In this document: positions 1 to 7,814 of the stretch, one piece after another
Layout of the letters: every line of letters begins with the position of its first letter
How positions within the stretch are numbered: the first letter of the stretch is position 1
Source of the DNA: Mycobacterium attenuatum
GTDB lineage: Bacteria > Actinomycetota > Actinomycetes > Mycobacteriales > Mycobacteriaceae
Assembly (NCBI RefSeq): GCF_900566085.1
Contig: NZ_UPHT01000073.1
Coordinates: forward strand, 124,001-188,000
DNA length: 64,000 bases
Direction of reading: 5' to 3'
Program-made: the position numbers and the translations under genes
The notes under the pieces: model-generated
The model's database searches: none
What the model was told of the DNA's origin: nothing
The model's input: the letters and a program-made list of their open reading frames with translations, nothing else

Positions 1-829
1 GTACCAGAGCCCAGGGGCCGGGGAATTCCTTGACGCCGTCGATCAGGGCGCCGCACGACAAAATCGCCGCCAGGGCGGCGGTGGCGGTGAGGGTCCGCAG
101 CCACATCGGCCAGCGGATGTAGGGCACCGATGCCCCGACGAGCACTCCCAAGAGCAGCTCCCAGGCCCGCGCGAAGCTGTTGTAATAGGCGTTGGCCTGG
201 TCGGCCTGGTGGGCGGCGACGGCGTAGCTGAACGACGCGACCGTGAGCACGCTGAGCAGCACGACGAACAGCGTTCGCAGGCGGGGGCGCAGCGGACGCC
301 GGATTAGGTGCGCACATCCGGCAATCAGCAACAGGAAAGCCAGATAGAACTGGCCCTGAACTGACATGGACCAGATGTGCTGCAGCGGGCTGACGGCTTC
401 GCCGGCGCGCAGGTAATCCGACTGTGAATTGGCCAGTTCCCAGTTCTGGTAATAGCCCAGGCTGGCCAGGCTCTGGTCGGCGAACGTCTCCCAGCGGGTC
501 TGTGGCTGCACCAGGACGGTGAGCAGGGCGCAGCCGGCGAGAACGACGACCAGCGCCGGAAGCAGGCGGCGGATCAGCCGGACCACCTCGGTGACCGGCG
601 AGAGCTTCGCGCCTGGATCAAGGGCCGCACGCACTACTTTGCCGCCGAAGAAGAAGCCGGACAGCGCCAGGAACACGTCCACTCCGCCGGAAACCCGGCC
701 GAACCACACATGGAATACCGCGACCAGCGCTATCGCGACACCCCGCAAGCCGTCGAGGTCATGCCGATAAAACCCCGCCGCCCGCGACCCCATCGCGGTG
801 GGGGTATGAGGAGGCGCCACGGTCTGCAT
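1..829 (-). CDS. Acyltransferase-3 family membrane protein (partial, N-terminal part)
   Basis: The reading frame starts at an ATG at 829 and runs off the left edge, so only about 276 N-terminal residues are visible. The protein begins with a cytoplasmic segment and then HDLDGLRGVAIALVAVFHVW, the hallmark N-terminus of acyltransferase-3 (OafA/OatA-like) integral membrane O-acyltransferases, which move acyl groups onto sugars or cell-wall glycans. GGVDVFLALSGF follows, also typical of the family, as is the later segment HIWSMSVQGQFY. Several hydrophobic helices are present. It looks orthologous to Rv1565c of M. tuberculosis, which has a C-terminal SGNH-type domain that would lie outside the window. 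The acceptor substrate is unknown. It points the same way as ripD, 85 nt upstream of it. Confidence 0.9.
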   Translation of the reverse strand, partial: MQTVAPPHTPTAMGSRAAGFYRHDLDGLRGVAIALVAVFHVWFGRVSGGVDVFLALSGFFFGGKVVRAALDPGAKLSPVTEVVRLIRRLLPALVVVLAGCALLTVLVQPQTRWETFADQSLASLGYYQNWELANSQSDYLRAGEAVSPLQHIWSMSVQGQFYLAFLLLIAGCAHLIRRPLRPRLRTLFVVLLSVLTVASFSYAVAAHQADQANAYYNSFARAWELLLGVLVGASVPYIRWPMWLRTLTATAALAAILSCGALIDGVKEFPGPWALV

Positions 830-914
830 GATCGACCGCCAATTTACCGAAACCCGCCACCGGCCCCGCGCTGAGCGGCGGGTACCGGTGGCGGGTTGCG
901 GGTGGTCGAAAAGG

Positions 915-1721
915 TTACCGGGGGGTGCCGGCGGGCGCTTGCTGTGCAGGCACGCGCTGTAGCGGTGCCTGTTGGGCCGGCAACTGCTGTAACGGGGCCT
1001 GCTGGCCGGGCGTCTGCTGGGCCGGCAACTGCTGTAACGGGGCCTGCTGGCCGGGCGTCTGCTGGGCGGGCAACTGCTGTAACGGGGCCTGCTGGCCGGG
1101 CGTCTGCTGGGCGGGCAACTGCTGCAGGGGTGCCTGCTGCAGCGGTGTCTGCGACGTGGGTGCTTGCTGCACCGGCGCCTGCGGTAATGGCGTCTGCGAT
1201 GGCACCTGCCCGGGCGCCGTCTGGGTGCCGAGGATCCGGACCAGGTAGGGGGTCATGCCGCTGGTTCGCACCGGCGAAACCTGAACGACGTCGCCGACCT
1301 CGAGCATCTGGCCGTTCCCGAGATACATCGCGACGCTTTGCGTGCCTTCGGGGCCGTAGAAGATCAGGTCACCTTTGCGTGCCTGCTGCGGCAGGACCTT
1401 CTGGCCCACTTTGTACATCTCGCCGGAGGAACGCGGGAGCTTGATTCCGGCGCCGGCGTAGGCGTATTGGATGAGACCTGACGCGTCGAATCCGACGGTG
1501 TAGATGCCGGATCCTTTGCCGCGGGTGGGGCCGGTGATACCGCCGCCGGCCCAGGAAAATGGCACCCCGCGTTGCGAAAGACCGCGGGCGATGACGGCGT
1601 CGGTGGCCTGCTGGTAATCCGTCGACCTCAGGCCTGGGTCGGCGGCCGCGAGGCTCGGGACGGCCGCCATCGGGCTGACCATCATCGCCAGACCGACGGC
1701 GAAGGCGTAGATGCGTTTCAT
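915..1721 (-). CDS. ripD: RipD-like secreted peptidoglycan-binding protein, NlpC/P60 fold without catalytic residues
   Basis: A 268-residue exported protein. A signal peptide (MKRIYAFAVGLAMM...SLAAA) is followed by an NlpC/P60 domain at about residues 35-160 and a Pro/Gln-rich tail. In active endopeptidases the motif reads F-D-C-S-G; here it is GFDASGLIQYAYAG, with Ala at the catalytic Cys position. The usual HVG(I/M)YLG histidine segment reads SVAMYLG. It is therefore predicted not to hydrolyse peptidoglycan, as known for M. tuberculosis RipD (Rv1566c), which binds the wall. The tail contains three near-perfect copies of QQLPAQQTPGQQAPL. I chose the ATG at 1721 because AGGAGG (complement of 1731-1736) lies 9 nt upstream; the TTG at 1730 would abut the ribosome-binding site. 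Confidence 0.92.
   Translation of the reverse strand: MKRIYAFAVGLAMMVSPMAAVPSLAAADPGLRSTDYQQATDAVIARGLSQRGVPFSWAGGGITGPTRGKGSGIYTVGFDASGLIQYAYAGAGIKLPRSSGEMYKVGQKVLPQQARKGDLIFYGPEGTQSVAMYLGNGQMLEVGDVVQVSPVRTSGMTPYLVRILGTQTAPGQVPSQTPLPQAPVQQAPTSQTPLQQAPLQQLPAQQTPGQQAPLQQLPAQQTPGQQAPLQQLPAQQTPGQQAPLQQLPAQQAPLQRVPAQQAPAGTPR
979..1113. repeat. 45-bp minisatellite inside ripD (three tandem copies)
   Basis: Three successive 45-bp units begin at 979, 1024 and 1069, differing by single bases (gccgg versus gcggg at the junction). A fourth unit starting at 1114 diverges after about 12 bases. Forty-five bases keep the frame, so copy-number change would lengthen or shorten the RipD tail by 15 residues without breaking the protein. 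Confidence 0.9.
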
Positions 1722-2055
1722 GGTGATCAACCTCCTGGACCCTGCCGGGCCCTTCCTGCGTCAGCGCGGTGACTTCGCGCGTCAGCCGCCGTTGCATGAC
1801 CGCCGCGGTGGCCGCTACGTCGAGACCTCACGGCGCTGCATGCACTCGGAAGTGTGAATCACTCGGCCGAAACCACTTAATTCACACCAGTCACTACAGT
1901 CACTTTGACAACCGGAACCGACGATCGCCAGGGTTTACCGGAATTTTTTGTCTTAACGTGACCGGACAGTGACTGCACTGGCCCCAATCTTCTGCGGGCA
2001 GTTGTGATTTCGGTCTCAAAGAGGCTGCGGCCAGGTGTTCAGTCAGATGCGGAGA
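1722..2055. other. Intergenic region upstream of ripD with clustered 9-bp repeats
   Basis: 334 bases without a supported gene. Next to ripD is its AGGAGG ribosome-binding site. At 1878-1904, read on the minus strand, there are three consecutive 9-mers: AGTGACTGT, AGTGACTGG and TGTGAATTA. Related GTGAATCAC and CAGTGACTG words occur at about 1854-1862 and 1967-1975. This looks like a regulator-binding array for ripD transcription, about 160 nt before its start codon. The regulator is not identifiable from sequence; MtrA, which recognises GTCAC-type direct repeats, is one candidate. Confidence 0.5.
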
Positions 2056-2472
2056 TCAGTGCCAAAAACGTTCGCTGAAGCCGGCCAGCGCGTACCCGAG
2101 TACGGACGTGATGGTGATGACGCCGACCGCGATGATCGGCCAGAAGGACATGTACCAGCCCTTGACCATCGACACGAACGGGCCGATGACGGCGGCGGCA
2201 ATGGCGGCGCCGATACCGCCCCACATCACCGGATAGATGTAGTAGTTGGCGCCGTACGGCACGGGCGGGCAATCCTCGGTTAAACACACGTTGTCGGTGA
2301 AAGCGAACAGCCGCGCCGGCCAACTGGTTGCGGTGACCAGGTACAGCAGCAGCGCCGACACCGCGACGGTACTGACCACGTCCCACGGGACTATCCGCAG
2401 CTTGAGCACGCGCGGAGCCTGATGGTCCGCGGTAGCGGAGCTCGGACGGTCTTCGGAATCGGGCGCGGCCAT
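2056..2472 (-). CDS. Small conserved mycobacterial membrane protein (Rv1567c-like)
   Basis: About 138 residues with three predicted membrane helices, near residues 30-52, 76-98 and 108-130, after a short hydrophilic N-terminus. A loop with two cysteines (NVCLTEDCPPVPYG) lies between helices 1 and 2 and could be disulphide-linked outside the membrane. Position and character match Rv1567c, a protein of unknown function. The start is uncertain: ATG codons at 2481 and 2472 are in frame. A CGGGAG ribosome-binding site (complement of 2483-2488) sits 1 nt from the first and 10 nt from the second, so I prefer 2472. It is divergent from bioA and reads towards ripD. Confidence 0.8.
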   Translation of the reverse strand: MAAPDSEDRPSSATADHQAPRVLKLRIVPWDVVSTVAVSALLLYLVTATSWPARLFAFTDNVCLTEDCPPVPYGANYYIYPVMWGGIGAAIAAAVIGPFVSMVKGWYMSFWPIIAVGVITITSVLGYALAGFSERFWH

Positions 2473-2542
2473 GCCATGCATGCTCCCGGATGACCGGGGT
2501 TTGCGCGACCGGCGACCGGGATGGGCCGTGCGGCGCCTGCAT

Positions 2543-2548
2543 TACTCT
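2543..2548 (+). promoter_or_regulatory. Putative -10 box of a leaderless bioA transcript
   Basis: TACTCT fits the mycobacterial TANNNT -10 consensus and ends 8 nt before the bioA ATG at 2557. Transcription would start at or next to the start codon. No ribosome-binding site precedes the ATG, which agrees with a leaderless mRNA. Confidence 0.5.
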
Positions 2549-2556
2549 CGGTCTCC

Positions 2557-3864
2557 ATGGCTGCCGCGGTAACGCCCGGGTTGACACCCGAGCAGATCAG
2601 CGCGATCGACGCCGCCCACCTCTGGCACCCGTACAGCACGATCGGCGCCGAGGCGGTGCCGCCCGTCGTGGCGGTCGCCGCACATGGCGCTTGGCTCACG
2701 TTGATCCGTGACGATCGCCCGATCCGGGCACTCGACGCGATGAGCTCCTGGTGGACGGCGATTCACGGGCACGGCCATCCCGTTCTGGACGCGGCATTGA
2801 CCACTCAGCTGGCCACGATGAACCACGTGATGTTCGGCGGCCTGACGCATGAGCCGGCGGCCCGGCTGGGCCGGCTGTTGGTCGAGCTGACTCCGCCCGG
2901 CCTGGACACCGTCTTCTTCAGCGACTCGGGCTCCGTCGCGGTAGAGGTGGCGGTGAAGATGGCGCTGCAGTATTGGCGCAGCCGGGGCCGGCCCGCCAAG
3001 CACCGGCTGATGACCTGGCGGGGCGGCTATCACGGTGACACGTTTACGCCGATGAGCATCTGTGACCCCGACGGCGGCATGCATTCGCTGTGGACCGACA
3101 TCCTGGCACGGCAGGTGTTCGCACCACAGGTGCCGCGGGACTACGACCCCCACTACAGCGCGGCGTTCGAGGCTCAGCTGGCAGTGCATGCCGGCGAGCT
3201 GGCCGCGGTGGCGGTGGAGCCGGTCGTGCAGGGCGCGGGCGGCATGCGTTTCCATGACCCGCGCTACCTGCGCGACGTGCGCGAGATCTGCCGTCGCCAC
3301 GAGGTATTGCTGATCTTCGACGAGATCGCCACCGGTTTCGGCCGCACCGGCGAACTGTTCGCCGCCGACCACGCCGGGGTGAGCCCGGACATCATGTGCG
3401 TGGGTAAGGCGCTCACCGGCGGATATTTGAGCCTGGCAGCCACGTTGTGCACGACCGAAGTCGCGCACACCATCAGCACCGGTGCGGCCGGCGCGCTGAT
3501 GCACGGGCCCACGTTCATGGCCAATCCGCTGGCCTGCGCGGTGTCGGTGGCCAGCATCGAAGTGCTGCTGACGCAGGACTGGCGTTCGCGGATCTCCGAA
3601 ATATCGGGGGGGCTGACCGCTGGGCTCAAACCGGCCCGAGCCCTGCCCGCGGTGGCCGACGTGCGGGTGTGCGGCGCTATCGGCGTCATCGAATGCGACC
3701 GCCCGGTCGACCTGGCTGTCGCCACCCCGGCGGCTCTGGATCAGGGTGTCTGGCTGCGCCCGTTTCGCAACCTGATTTACGCGATGCCGCCCTACATCTG
3801 CCCACCCGCCGAGATCGCGCAGATCACCTCCGCGATGGTAGAAGTCGCGCGACTCGTAGTCTGA
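2557..3864 (+). CDS. bioA: Adenosylmethionine-8-amino-7-oxononanoate aminotransferase (BioA)
   Basis: BioA transfers the amino group of S-adenosylmethionine to 7-keto-8-aminopelargonate, giving 7,8-diaminopelargonate, the third step of biotin synthesis. The 435-residue product shows the class-III aminotransferase pattern: HLWHPYS near the N-terminus, the substrate-pocket motif [26 protein letters not shown] for PLP phosphate binding, [14 protein letters not shown], and the PLP lysine in [10 protein letters not shown]. The chosen start (MAAAVTPGL) matches the family length; the ATG at 2521 would add 12 unusual residues and lies upstream of the likely promoter. It is followed by bioF after 6 nt, so bioA-bioF-bioD and the next gene form one operon. 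Confidence 0.97.
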   Translation: MAAAVTPGLTPEQISAIDAAHLWHPYSTIGAEAVPPVVAVAAHGAWLTLIRDDRPIRALDAMSSWWTAIHGHGHPVLDAALTTQLATMNHVMFGGLTHEPAARLGRLLVELTPPGLDTVFFSDSGSVAVEVAVKMALQYWRSRGRPAKHRLMTWRGGYHGDTFTPMSICDPDGGMHSLWTDILARQVFAPQVPRDYDPHYSAAFEAQLAVHAGELAAVAVEPVVQGAGGMRFHDPRYLRDVREICRRHEVLLIFDEIATGFGRTGELFAADHAGVSPDIMCVGKALTGGYLSLAATLCTTEVAHTISTGAAGALMHGPTFMANPLACAVSVASIEVLLTQDWRSRISEISGGLTAGLKPARALPAVADVRVCGAIGVIECDRPVDLAVATPAALDQGVWLRPFRNLIYAMPPYICPPAEIAQITSAMVEVARLVV

Positions 3865-3870
3865 ACGCCT

Positions 3871-5031
3871 ATGAACGCCTCTGCGCAGGCACCGACCGAG
3901 ACGTCACCGTTGGCTTGGCTGGACGAAGTCGAACGGCAACGGTACGCGGCCGGGTTGCGCCGCTCGCTGCGGCCACGTCGCGCCGTCGCCACCGAATTGG
4001 ATTTGGCCTCCAATGACTACCTGGGACTGTCCCAGCATCCCGATGTCATCGACGGTGGTATCCAGGCGCTGCGCGTGTGGGGTGCCGGTGCAACCGGTTC
4101 GCGACTCGTCACCGGCGACACCGAACTGCACCAGGAGTTCGAAGCCGAGATCGCCGAGTATGTCGGCGCCTCCTCAGCGTTGCTGTTTTCCTCCGGATAC
4201 GCCGCCAACCTCGGAGCTGTCGTGGGCCTGTCCGGTCCCGGCTCGCTGCTGGTGTCCGACGCCTATTCGCACGCGTCGCTGGTTGATGCTTGCCGTCTTT
4301 CGCGGGCCCGCGTGGTCGTGGCCCCCCATCGCGACCTCGCGGCGGTGGCGGCGGTGTTGGGATCGCGCGACGAGGAACGCGCCGTCGTCGTCACCGATTC
4401 GGTGTTCAGCGCCGACGGCACCTTGGCCCCCATCCGCGAGTTGGCCGGGGTGTGCCGCCGGCATCGGGCGCTGCTCATCGTCGACGAGGCGCACGGCCTG
4501 GGGGTACGCGGCGGCGGGCGGGGACTGTTACACGAAGTCGGGCTGGCGGGTGCGCCCGATGTGGTGATGACGACCACGTTGTCCAAGGCGCTGGGCAGTC
4601 AGGGCGGTGTGGTCTTGGGACCGGCGGCGGTGCGCGCGCATCTGATCGACGCGGCCCGGCCGTTCATCTTCGACACGGGCCTGGCACCTGCGGCGGTGGG
4701 CGCGGCGGTGGCCGCGCTGCGAGTGCTCAAGTCCGAGCCGTGGCGACCCGACGCGGTGCTTGCGCATGCGCGCCGCCTGGCCGGGATCTGCGGGGTGCCG
4801 ACGGCGCCGGAATCCGCGGTGGTGTCCGTGGTGCTGGGTGATCCGGAGGTGGCGGTGGCGGCCGCGGCGGACTGCCTGGACGCCGGGGTCAGGGTCGGCT
4901 GTTTTCGTCCTCCGACGGTGCCCGCCGGGACGTCGCGGTTGCGGCTGACGGCGCGCGCCTCGCTGAGTCCCGACGAGCTGGAGTTGGCTCGACGGGTCTT
5001 GACCGACGTCCTGGCTGTGGCGCGCGGTTGA
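3871..5031 (+). CDS. bioF: 8-amino-7-oxononanoate synthase (BioF)
   Basis: A PLP enzyme that condenses pimeloyl thioester with L-alanine to give 7-keto-8-aminopelargonate, releasing CO2. The 386 residues show the alpha-oxoamine synthase signature: [15 protein letters not shown], the glycine-rich [20 protein letters not shown], the PLP-ring aspartate in [11 protein letters not shown], and the Schiff-base lysine in [13 protein letters not shown]. The stop codon overlaps the bioD start by 3 nt (TTGA), indicating translational coupling. The full family length is present with no sign of damage. Confidence 0.97.
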   Translation: MNASAQAPTETSPLAWLDEVERQRYAAGLRRSLRPRRAVATELDLASNDYLGLSQHPDVIDGGIQALRVWGAGATGSRLVTGDTELHQEFEAEIAEYVGASSALLFSSGYAANLGAVVGLSGPGSLLVSDAYSHASLVDACRLSRARVVVAPHRDLAAVAAVLGSRDEERAVVVTDSVFSADGTLAPIRELAGVCRRHRALLIVDEAHGLGVRGGGRGLLHEVGLAGAPDVVMTTTLSKALGSQGGVVLGPAAVRAHLIDAARPFIFDTGLAPAAVGAAVAALRVLKSEPWRPDAVLAHARRLAGICGVPTAPESAVVSVVLGDPEVAVAAAADCLDAGVRVGCFRPPTVPAGTSRLRLTARASLSPDELELARRVLTDVLAVARG

Positions 5032-5702
5032 CCGTACTGCTTGTCACCGGGACCGGCACCGGCGTCGGTAAGACCATCGCCAGTGCGGCGCTGGCGTCAC
5101 AGGCGCGCCAGGCCGGCATCGAGGTCGCGGTGTGTAAGCCGGTGCAGACCGGCACCGGCGCCGGCGACGACGACCTGGCCGAGGTGGGCCGGCTGTCGGG
5201 GGCGACCGAGCTTGCCGGGTTGGCCCGCTACCCGCTGCCCATGGCGCCGGCCGCGGCGGCGGAGCAGGCCGGGACCGCATTGCCCACCCGCGATCAGGTG
5301 GTGCAATTCATCCGTGGCGTCGACCGTCCCGGCCGGTTGACCTTGGTCGAGGGCGCGGGCGGGTTACTGGTCGAACTCGCCGACGGCGGGGTAACGCTGC
5401 GCGATCTGGCCGCCGCGCTGCGGGCCCCGGTGCTAGTCGTGGTCGGCGCCGGGCTAGGCACGCTTAACCACACAGCGCTGACTCTGGAAGCACTTGCCGT
5501 CCAAGGGATTTCCTGCGCCGGCCTGGTGATTGGCAGCTGGCCGGCCCGCCCCGGCTTGGTCGAGACGTCGAATCGGTCAGCACTGGCCCGGATGGCCCCG
5601 ATCCGAGCGGTAGTTCCAGCGGACGCCGGGGCGGCCGACGACTTCGAGGCCATCAGTGCGGCCGCGTTCGACCCCGAATGGGTAAGAACGCTGGTCGGCT
5701 GA
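5028..5702 (+). CDS. bioD: Dethiobiotin synthetase (BioD)
   Basis: BioD closes the ureido ring of dethiobiotin from diaminopelargonate, CO2 and ATP. The 224-residue protein starts at a TTG (5028) that overlaps the bioF stop. It has the P-loop GTGTGVGKT near its N-terminus, the CKPVQTGTG substrate segment, and [11 protein letters not shown], which binds metal and substrate in this family. It is full length. The stop overlaps the next ATG by one base (TGATG), so the downstream phosphoesterase gene is very likely co-translated. Confidence 0.96.
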   Translation: MTVLLVTGTGTGVGKTIASAALASQARQAGIEVAVCKPVQTGTGAGDDDLAEVGRLSGATELAGLARYPLPMAPAAAAEQAGTALPTRDQVVQFIRGVDRPGRLTLVEGAGGLLVELADGGVTLRDLAAALRAPVLVVVGAGLGTLNHTALTLEALAVQGISCAGLVIGSWPARPGLVETSNRSALARMAPIRAVVPADAGAADDFEAISAAAFDPEWVRTLVG

Positions 5703-6211
5703 TGGTTCACTCAATCGAGCTGGTTTTCGACCGCGACACCGAGGCGGCAATCCGTCGCATCTGGGACGAGCTGGCGGCCGCCGGCATACCCAGCCAGGCG
5801 CCGGCCAGCCGTCCGCACGTGACGCTGGCCGTCGCTGACCACATCGACCCCGAGGTCGACGAGTCGCTTCGCCCGGTCGCCGCAACACTGCCGCTGAACT
5901 GTGAGATCGGCGCACCAGTGCTATTCGGCCGGGCCAACGTCGTGTTCGCGCGGCTCGTGGTGCCGACGACCGAGCTGTTGACCCTGCACGCAGAGGTGCA
6001 CCGGCGCTGCCTCCCGCACCTGACGCCCGCGCCGATGTCCAACAGCCTGCCCGGTCACTGGACCGCCCATGTCACGCTGGCTCGTCGGGTGGGCGGCAGC
6101 CAGCTGGGACGGGCACTGCGGATCGCGGGACGCCCGGCGCAGCTCGCCGGCGGCTTCACGGGATTGCGTCGCTGGGAGGGCAACAAGCGGCTCGAGCACG
6201 CCATTGGCTGA
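5702..6211 (+). CDS. 2H phosphoesterase-superfamily protein (Rv1571-like)
   Basis: A 169-residue protein carrying two H-x-T motifs at the expected spacing: SRPHVTLAV near residue 40 and WTAHVTLAR near residue 120. This pair defines the 2H (2'-5' RNA ligase / cyclic phosphodiesterase) superfamily, whose members hydrolyse or form 2',3'- or 2',5'-phosphodiester bonds. The exact substrate cannot be read from sequence. The ATG overlaps the bioD stop by one base, so it is the last gene of the bioA operon, as in M. tuberculosis (Rv1571). Why a 2H protein is co-expressed with biotin enzymes is unknown. The family call is firm and the function open. Confidence 0.85.
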   Translation: MVHSIELVFDRDTEAAIRRIWDELAAAGIPSQAPASRPHVTLAVADHIDPEVDESLRPVAATLPLNCEIGAPVLFGRANVVFARLVVPTTELLTLHAEVHRRCLPHLTPAPMSNSLPGHWTAHVTLARRVGGSQLGRALRIAGRPAQLAGGFTGLRRWEGNKRLEHAIG

Positions 6212-6527
6212 CTATCCGCCGAAGAGCAGATACAAACCGGTGAACGTGTAGCCGACCATGACCAGCATCATGGTGAGCTGACCGGTGAGCTGATAGCCCG
6301 CCGGGAGCAGCCGCAGCGCCCTGTCGTGTGCCGCGATCACCGCAACGATGTGGCCCGTGACCACGCACGCGACCTTGATCGTGGCCAGCACCGGCGGGTG
6401 CGTGGACAACACGTAGTCGACATGCAGGTGCGCCAGCCCCAGCAGGTTCCACCCCCGCGCGAATGGATCGGCAAGAGAAATGACCGTCTGCTGTCCACGC
6501 TCGACCAGACAAGTCAGATAGTGCGCG
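6212..6527 (-). pseudogene. C-terminal fragment of a multi-pass membrane protein (annotated in mycobacteria as 'fenitrothion hydrolase'-like)
   Basis: The minus strand encodes about 105 residues including LVERGQQTVISLADPFARG, LATIKVACVVTGHIVAVIAA and the terminal segment MLVMVGYTFTGLYLLFGG. This is the conserved C-terminus of a mycobacterial integral membrane protein family of about 400-450 residues. The rest of the gene is missing here; a second piece of what appears to be the same gene lies at 8400-8762 on the same strand. Upstream, the frame runs without a stop into an IS1380-type transposase fragment, giving a chimeric 165-codon frame that ends at 6212. I consider it a disrupted remnant, not a functional gene. 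Confidence 0.7.
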
Positions 6528-7022
6528 GCCTCGGCCAGGACCGTTTTGTGGTCGGCGGCGGTGTTGGTCCCGGCATGACGGGGGCGCAGCAAGATCGCCA
6601 CCGGTTCCCCGGTCTCCTGGGGGCCGTGATCGACGAGCGCACTACGGGTGAAACGCGTAGCCCCCTTATAGGTTGGGGCCGCGAACTCCTTATCGGAATG
6701 AGCGGTCACCAGCGAGGCGTCCAGATCGATGACCAGTGGATGTTCGGCATCAGCGTCGTGATTAGGCGCCCGATCCCGGGCGGCCGCCTACGGCTATCCA
6801 CGCACACGCCCTGGGCGCACCTGCTGGTCACCGCCCTGACCCGGCTACAACCCGACTGACCAACACCAACGCTCCCCAACGAACCGAAAGGAGCCCTGGA
6901 AAGTGGAACCCGGCAGAACCCGCTGACCCGGGCAACCCGTCATACCCCCCATTCAGAATCCAGTCGAAAACATCAACCCGAACCCGCTCAAGCCAACACG
7001 TCAGCCACGCGAAAGACCGAGG
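6528..7022. mobile_element. IS1380-family insertion sequence remnant, internally rearranged
   Basis: On the minus strand, 6780 to about 6528 encodes HPLVIDLDASLVTAHSDKE, then GEPVAILLRPRHAGTNTA and ADHKTVLAEA. This is the DDE-domain core of IS1380-type transposases, with the first catalytic Asp in IDLDASL. On the plus strand, about 6779-6859 encodes GGRLRLSTHTPWAHLLVTA and a stop, resembling the C-terminus of the same transposase family. About 160 bases of non-coding tail ending in cgcgaaagaccgaggtta follow, like the end of such an element. The two halves point in opposite directions, so an inversion or two overlapping insertions occurred. The transposase is broken and cannot be active. Confidence 0.6.
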
Positions 7023-7814
7023 TTAGGAGACAGGCGAATAGCCTATTCTCGGAAGAACGTCGTAGAACGGTGTTCCCAGCCACGAAATGCTGACGCTAGG
7101 AAGACCGAGCGGGTTCAACGGCAATGCAAGCTCTATACCGTTGAGAGTGAACAACACCGACGCGGGCGTTGACCCCCATGTAGCTAGCGTGTTGAACGTG
7201 CTGTAGCCAAAGTAGATGAAGGGCGCCGAGAAATGATACACATTCAATGCCCAATCATTGGTAGCCGTGACTGCAACGCCTTCCGAGATTAACTCCACAG
7301 GGCCCAGCGGCGTGTTTAGCCTGATTCCCAGATTATTGCTTATCCCTTTTACGGGCGGAATGTCAAAGGACGTCGAATCATAAAAAGCCTCGAAAGGACC
7401 AAGGCTTTGGCTGTAGATCGTTTCAGCTGGGTTGGCGACTGCGGCTGCGAGCGCTTGACCGGTTCCAACTAACGGATGACCCAACAGAGATTGCGCCGGC
7501 GTATTCACGGCATCGGCTAATGTTTGCTGAACATTCGTCGCCTCGGTACTGAGGTACTGTGTGGCCCCACCATTCAGCAAGTTCACGAACTCTTCATGAA
7601 AAGACGCCGCTTTGGCGCTCAGAGCTTGAAATTCCTGAGCATGCGTACCAAACAGCGCTGTAATCGCCTCCGACACTTCATCGGCGGCAGGCGCCGCAAA
7701 CGCCGTCGTTCGGCTCGCCGCCTCCGCAGTTGCATTGCGCAGTGCAGCGCTTAAGTTCTTTAAATTTCCACTGGCTGCCGACACGATTTCGGGCGCGATA
7801 CTTAACAATGACAT
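7023..7814 (-). CDS. PE-family protein with an unassigned C-terminal domain
   Basis: The 263-residue product begins MSLLSIAPEIVSAASGNLKN, with the Pro-Glu pair at positions 8-9 that defines the PE domain (about the first 95 residues, through FVNLLNGGATQYLSTEA). PE domains are exported by type VII (ESX) systems, usually with a PPE partner; none is adjacent here. After a linker, about 120 residues rich in aromatic and small residues form an unassigned, probably beta-rich domain. GAAAGGTAG lies 7 nt before the ATG as ribosome-binding site. G+C is low for this chromosome: 45% and 50% in the two 60-base stretches I counted (7321-7380 and 7381-7440). The stop abuts the IS1380 remnant, so the C-terminus may be truncated. 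Confidence 0.85.
   Translation of the reverse strand: MSLLSIAPEIVSAASGNLKNLSAALRNATAEAASRTTAFAAPAADEVSEAITALFGTHAQEFQALSAKAASFHEEFVNLLNGGATQYLSTEATNVQQTLADAVNTPAQSLLGHPLVGTGQALAAAVANPAETIYSQSLGPFEAFYDSTSFDIPPVKGISNNLGIRLNTPLGPVELISEGVAVTATNDWALNVYHFSAPFIYFGYSTFNTLATWGSTPASVLFTLNGIELALPLNPLGLPSVSISWLGTPFYDVLPRIGYSPVS

Noticed and set aside
3855..3885. Tandem TGAACGCCT repeat across the bioA stop and bioF start as a regulator site
   Set aside because: The two 9-base copies coincide with the stop and start codon context and are not inverted. Chance duplication in coding sequence is sufficient.
6326..6859. A 177-codon plus-strand frame across the IS1380 remnant
   Set aside because: Only the last 27 codons resemble a transposase C-terminus. 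The rest is the complement of the minus-strand transposase and membrane-protein fragments.
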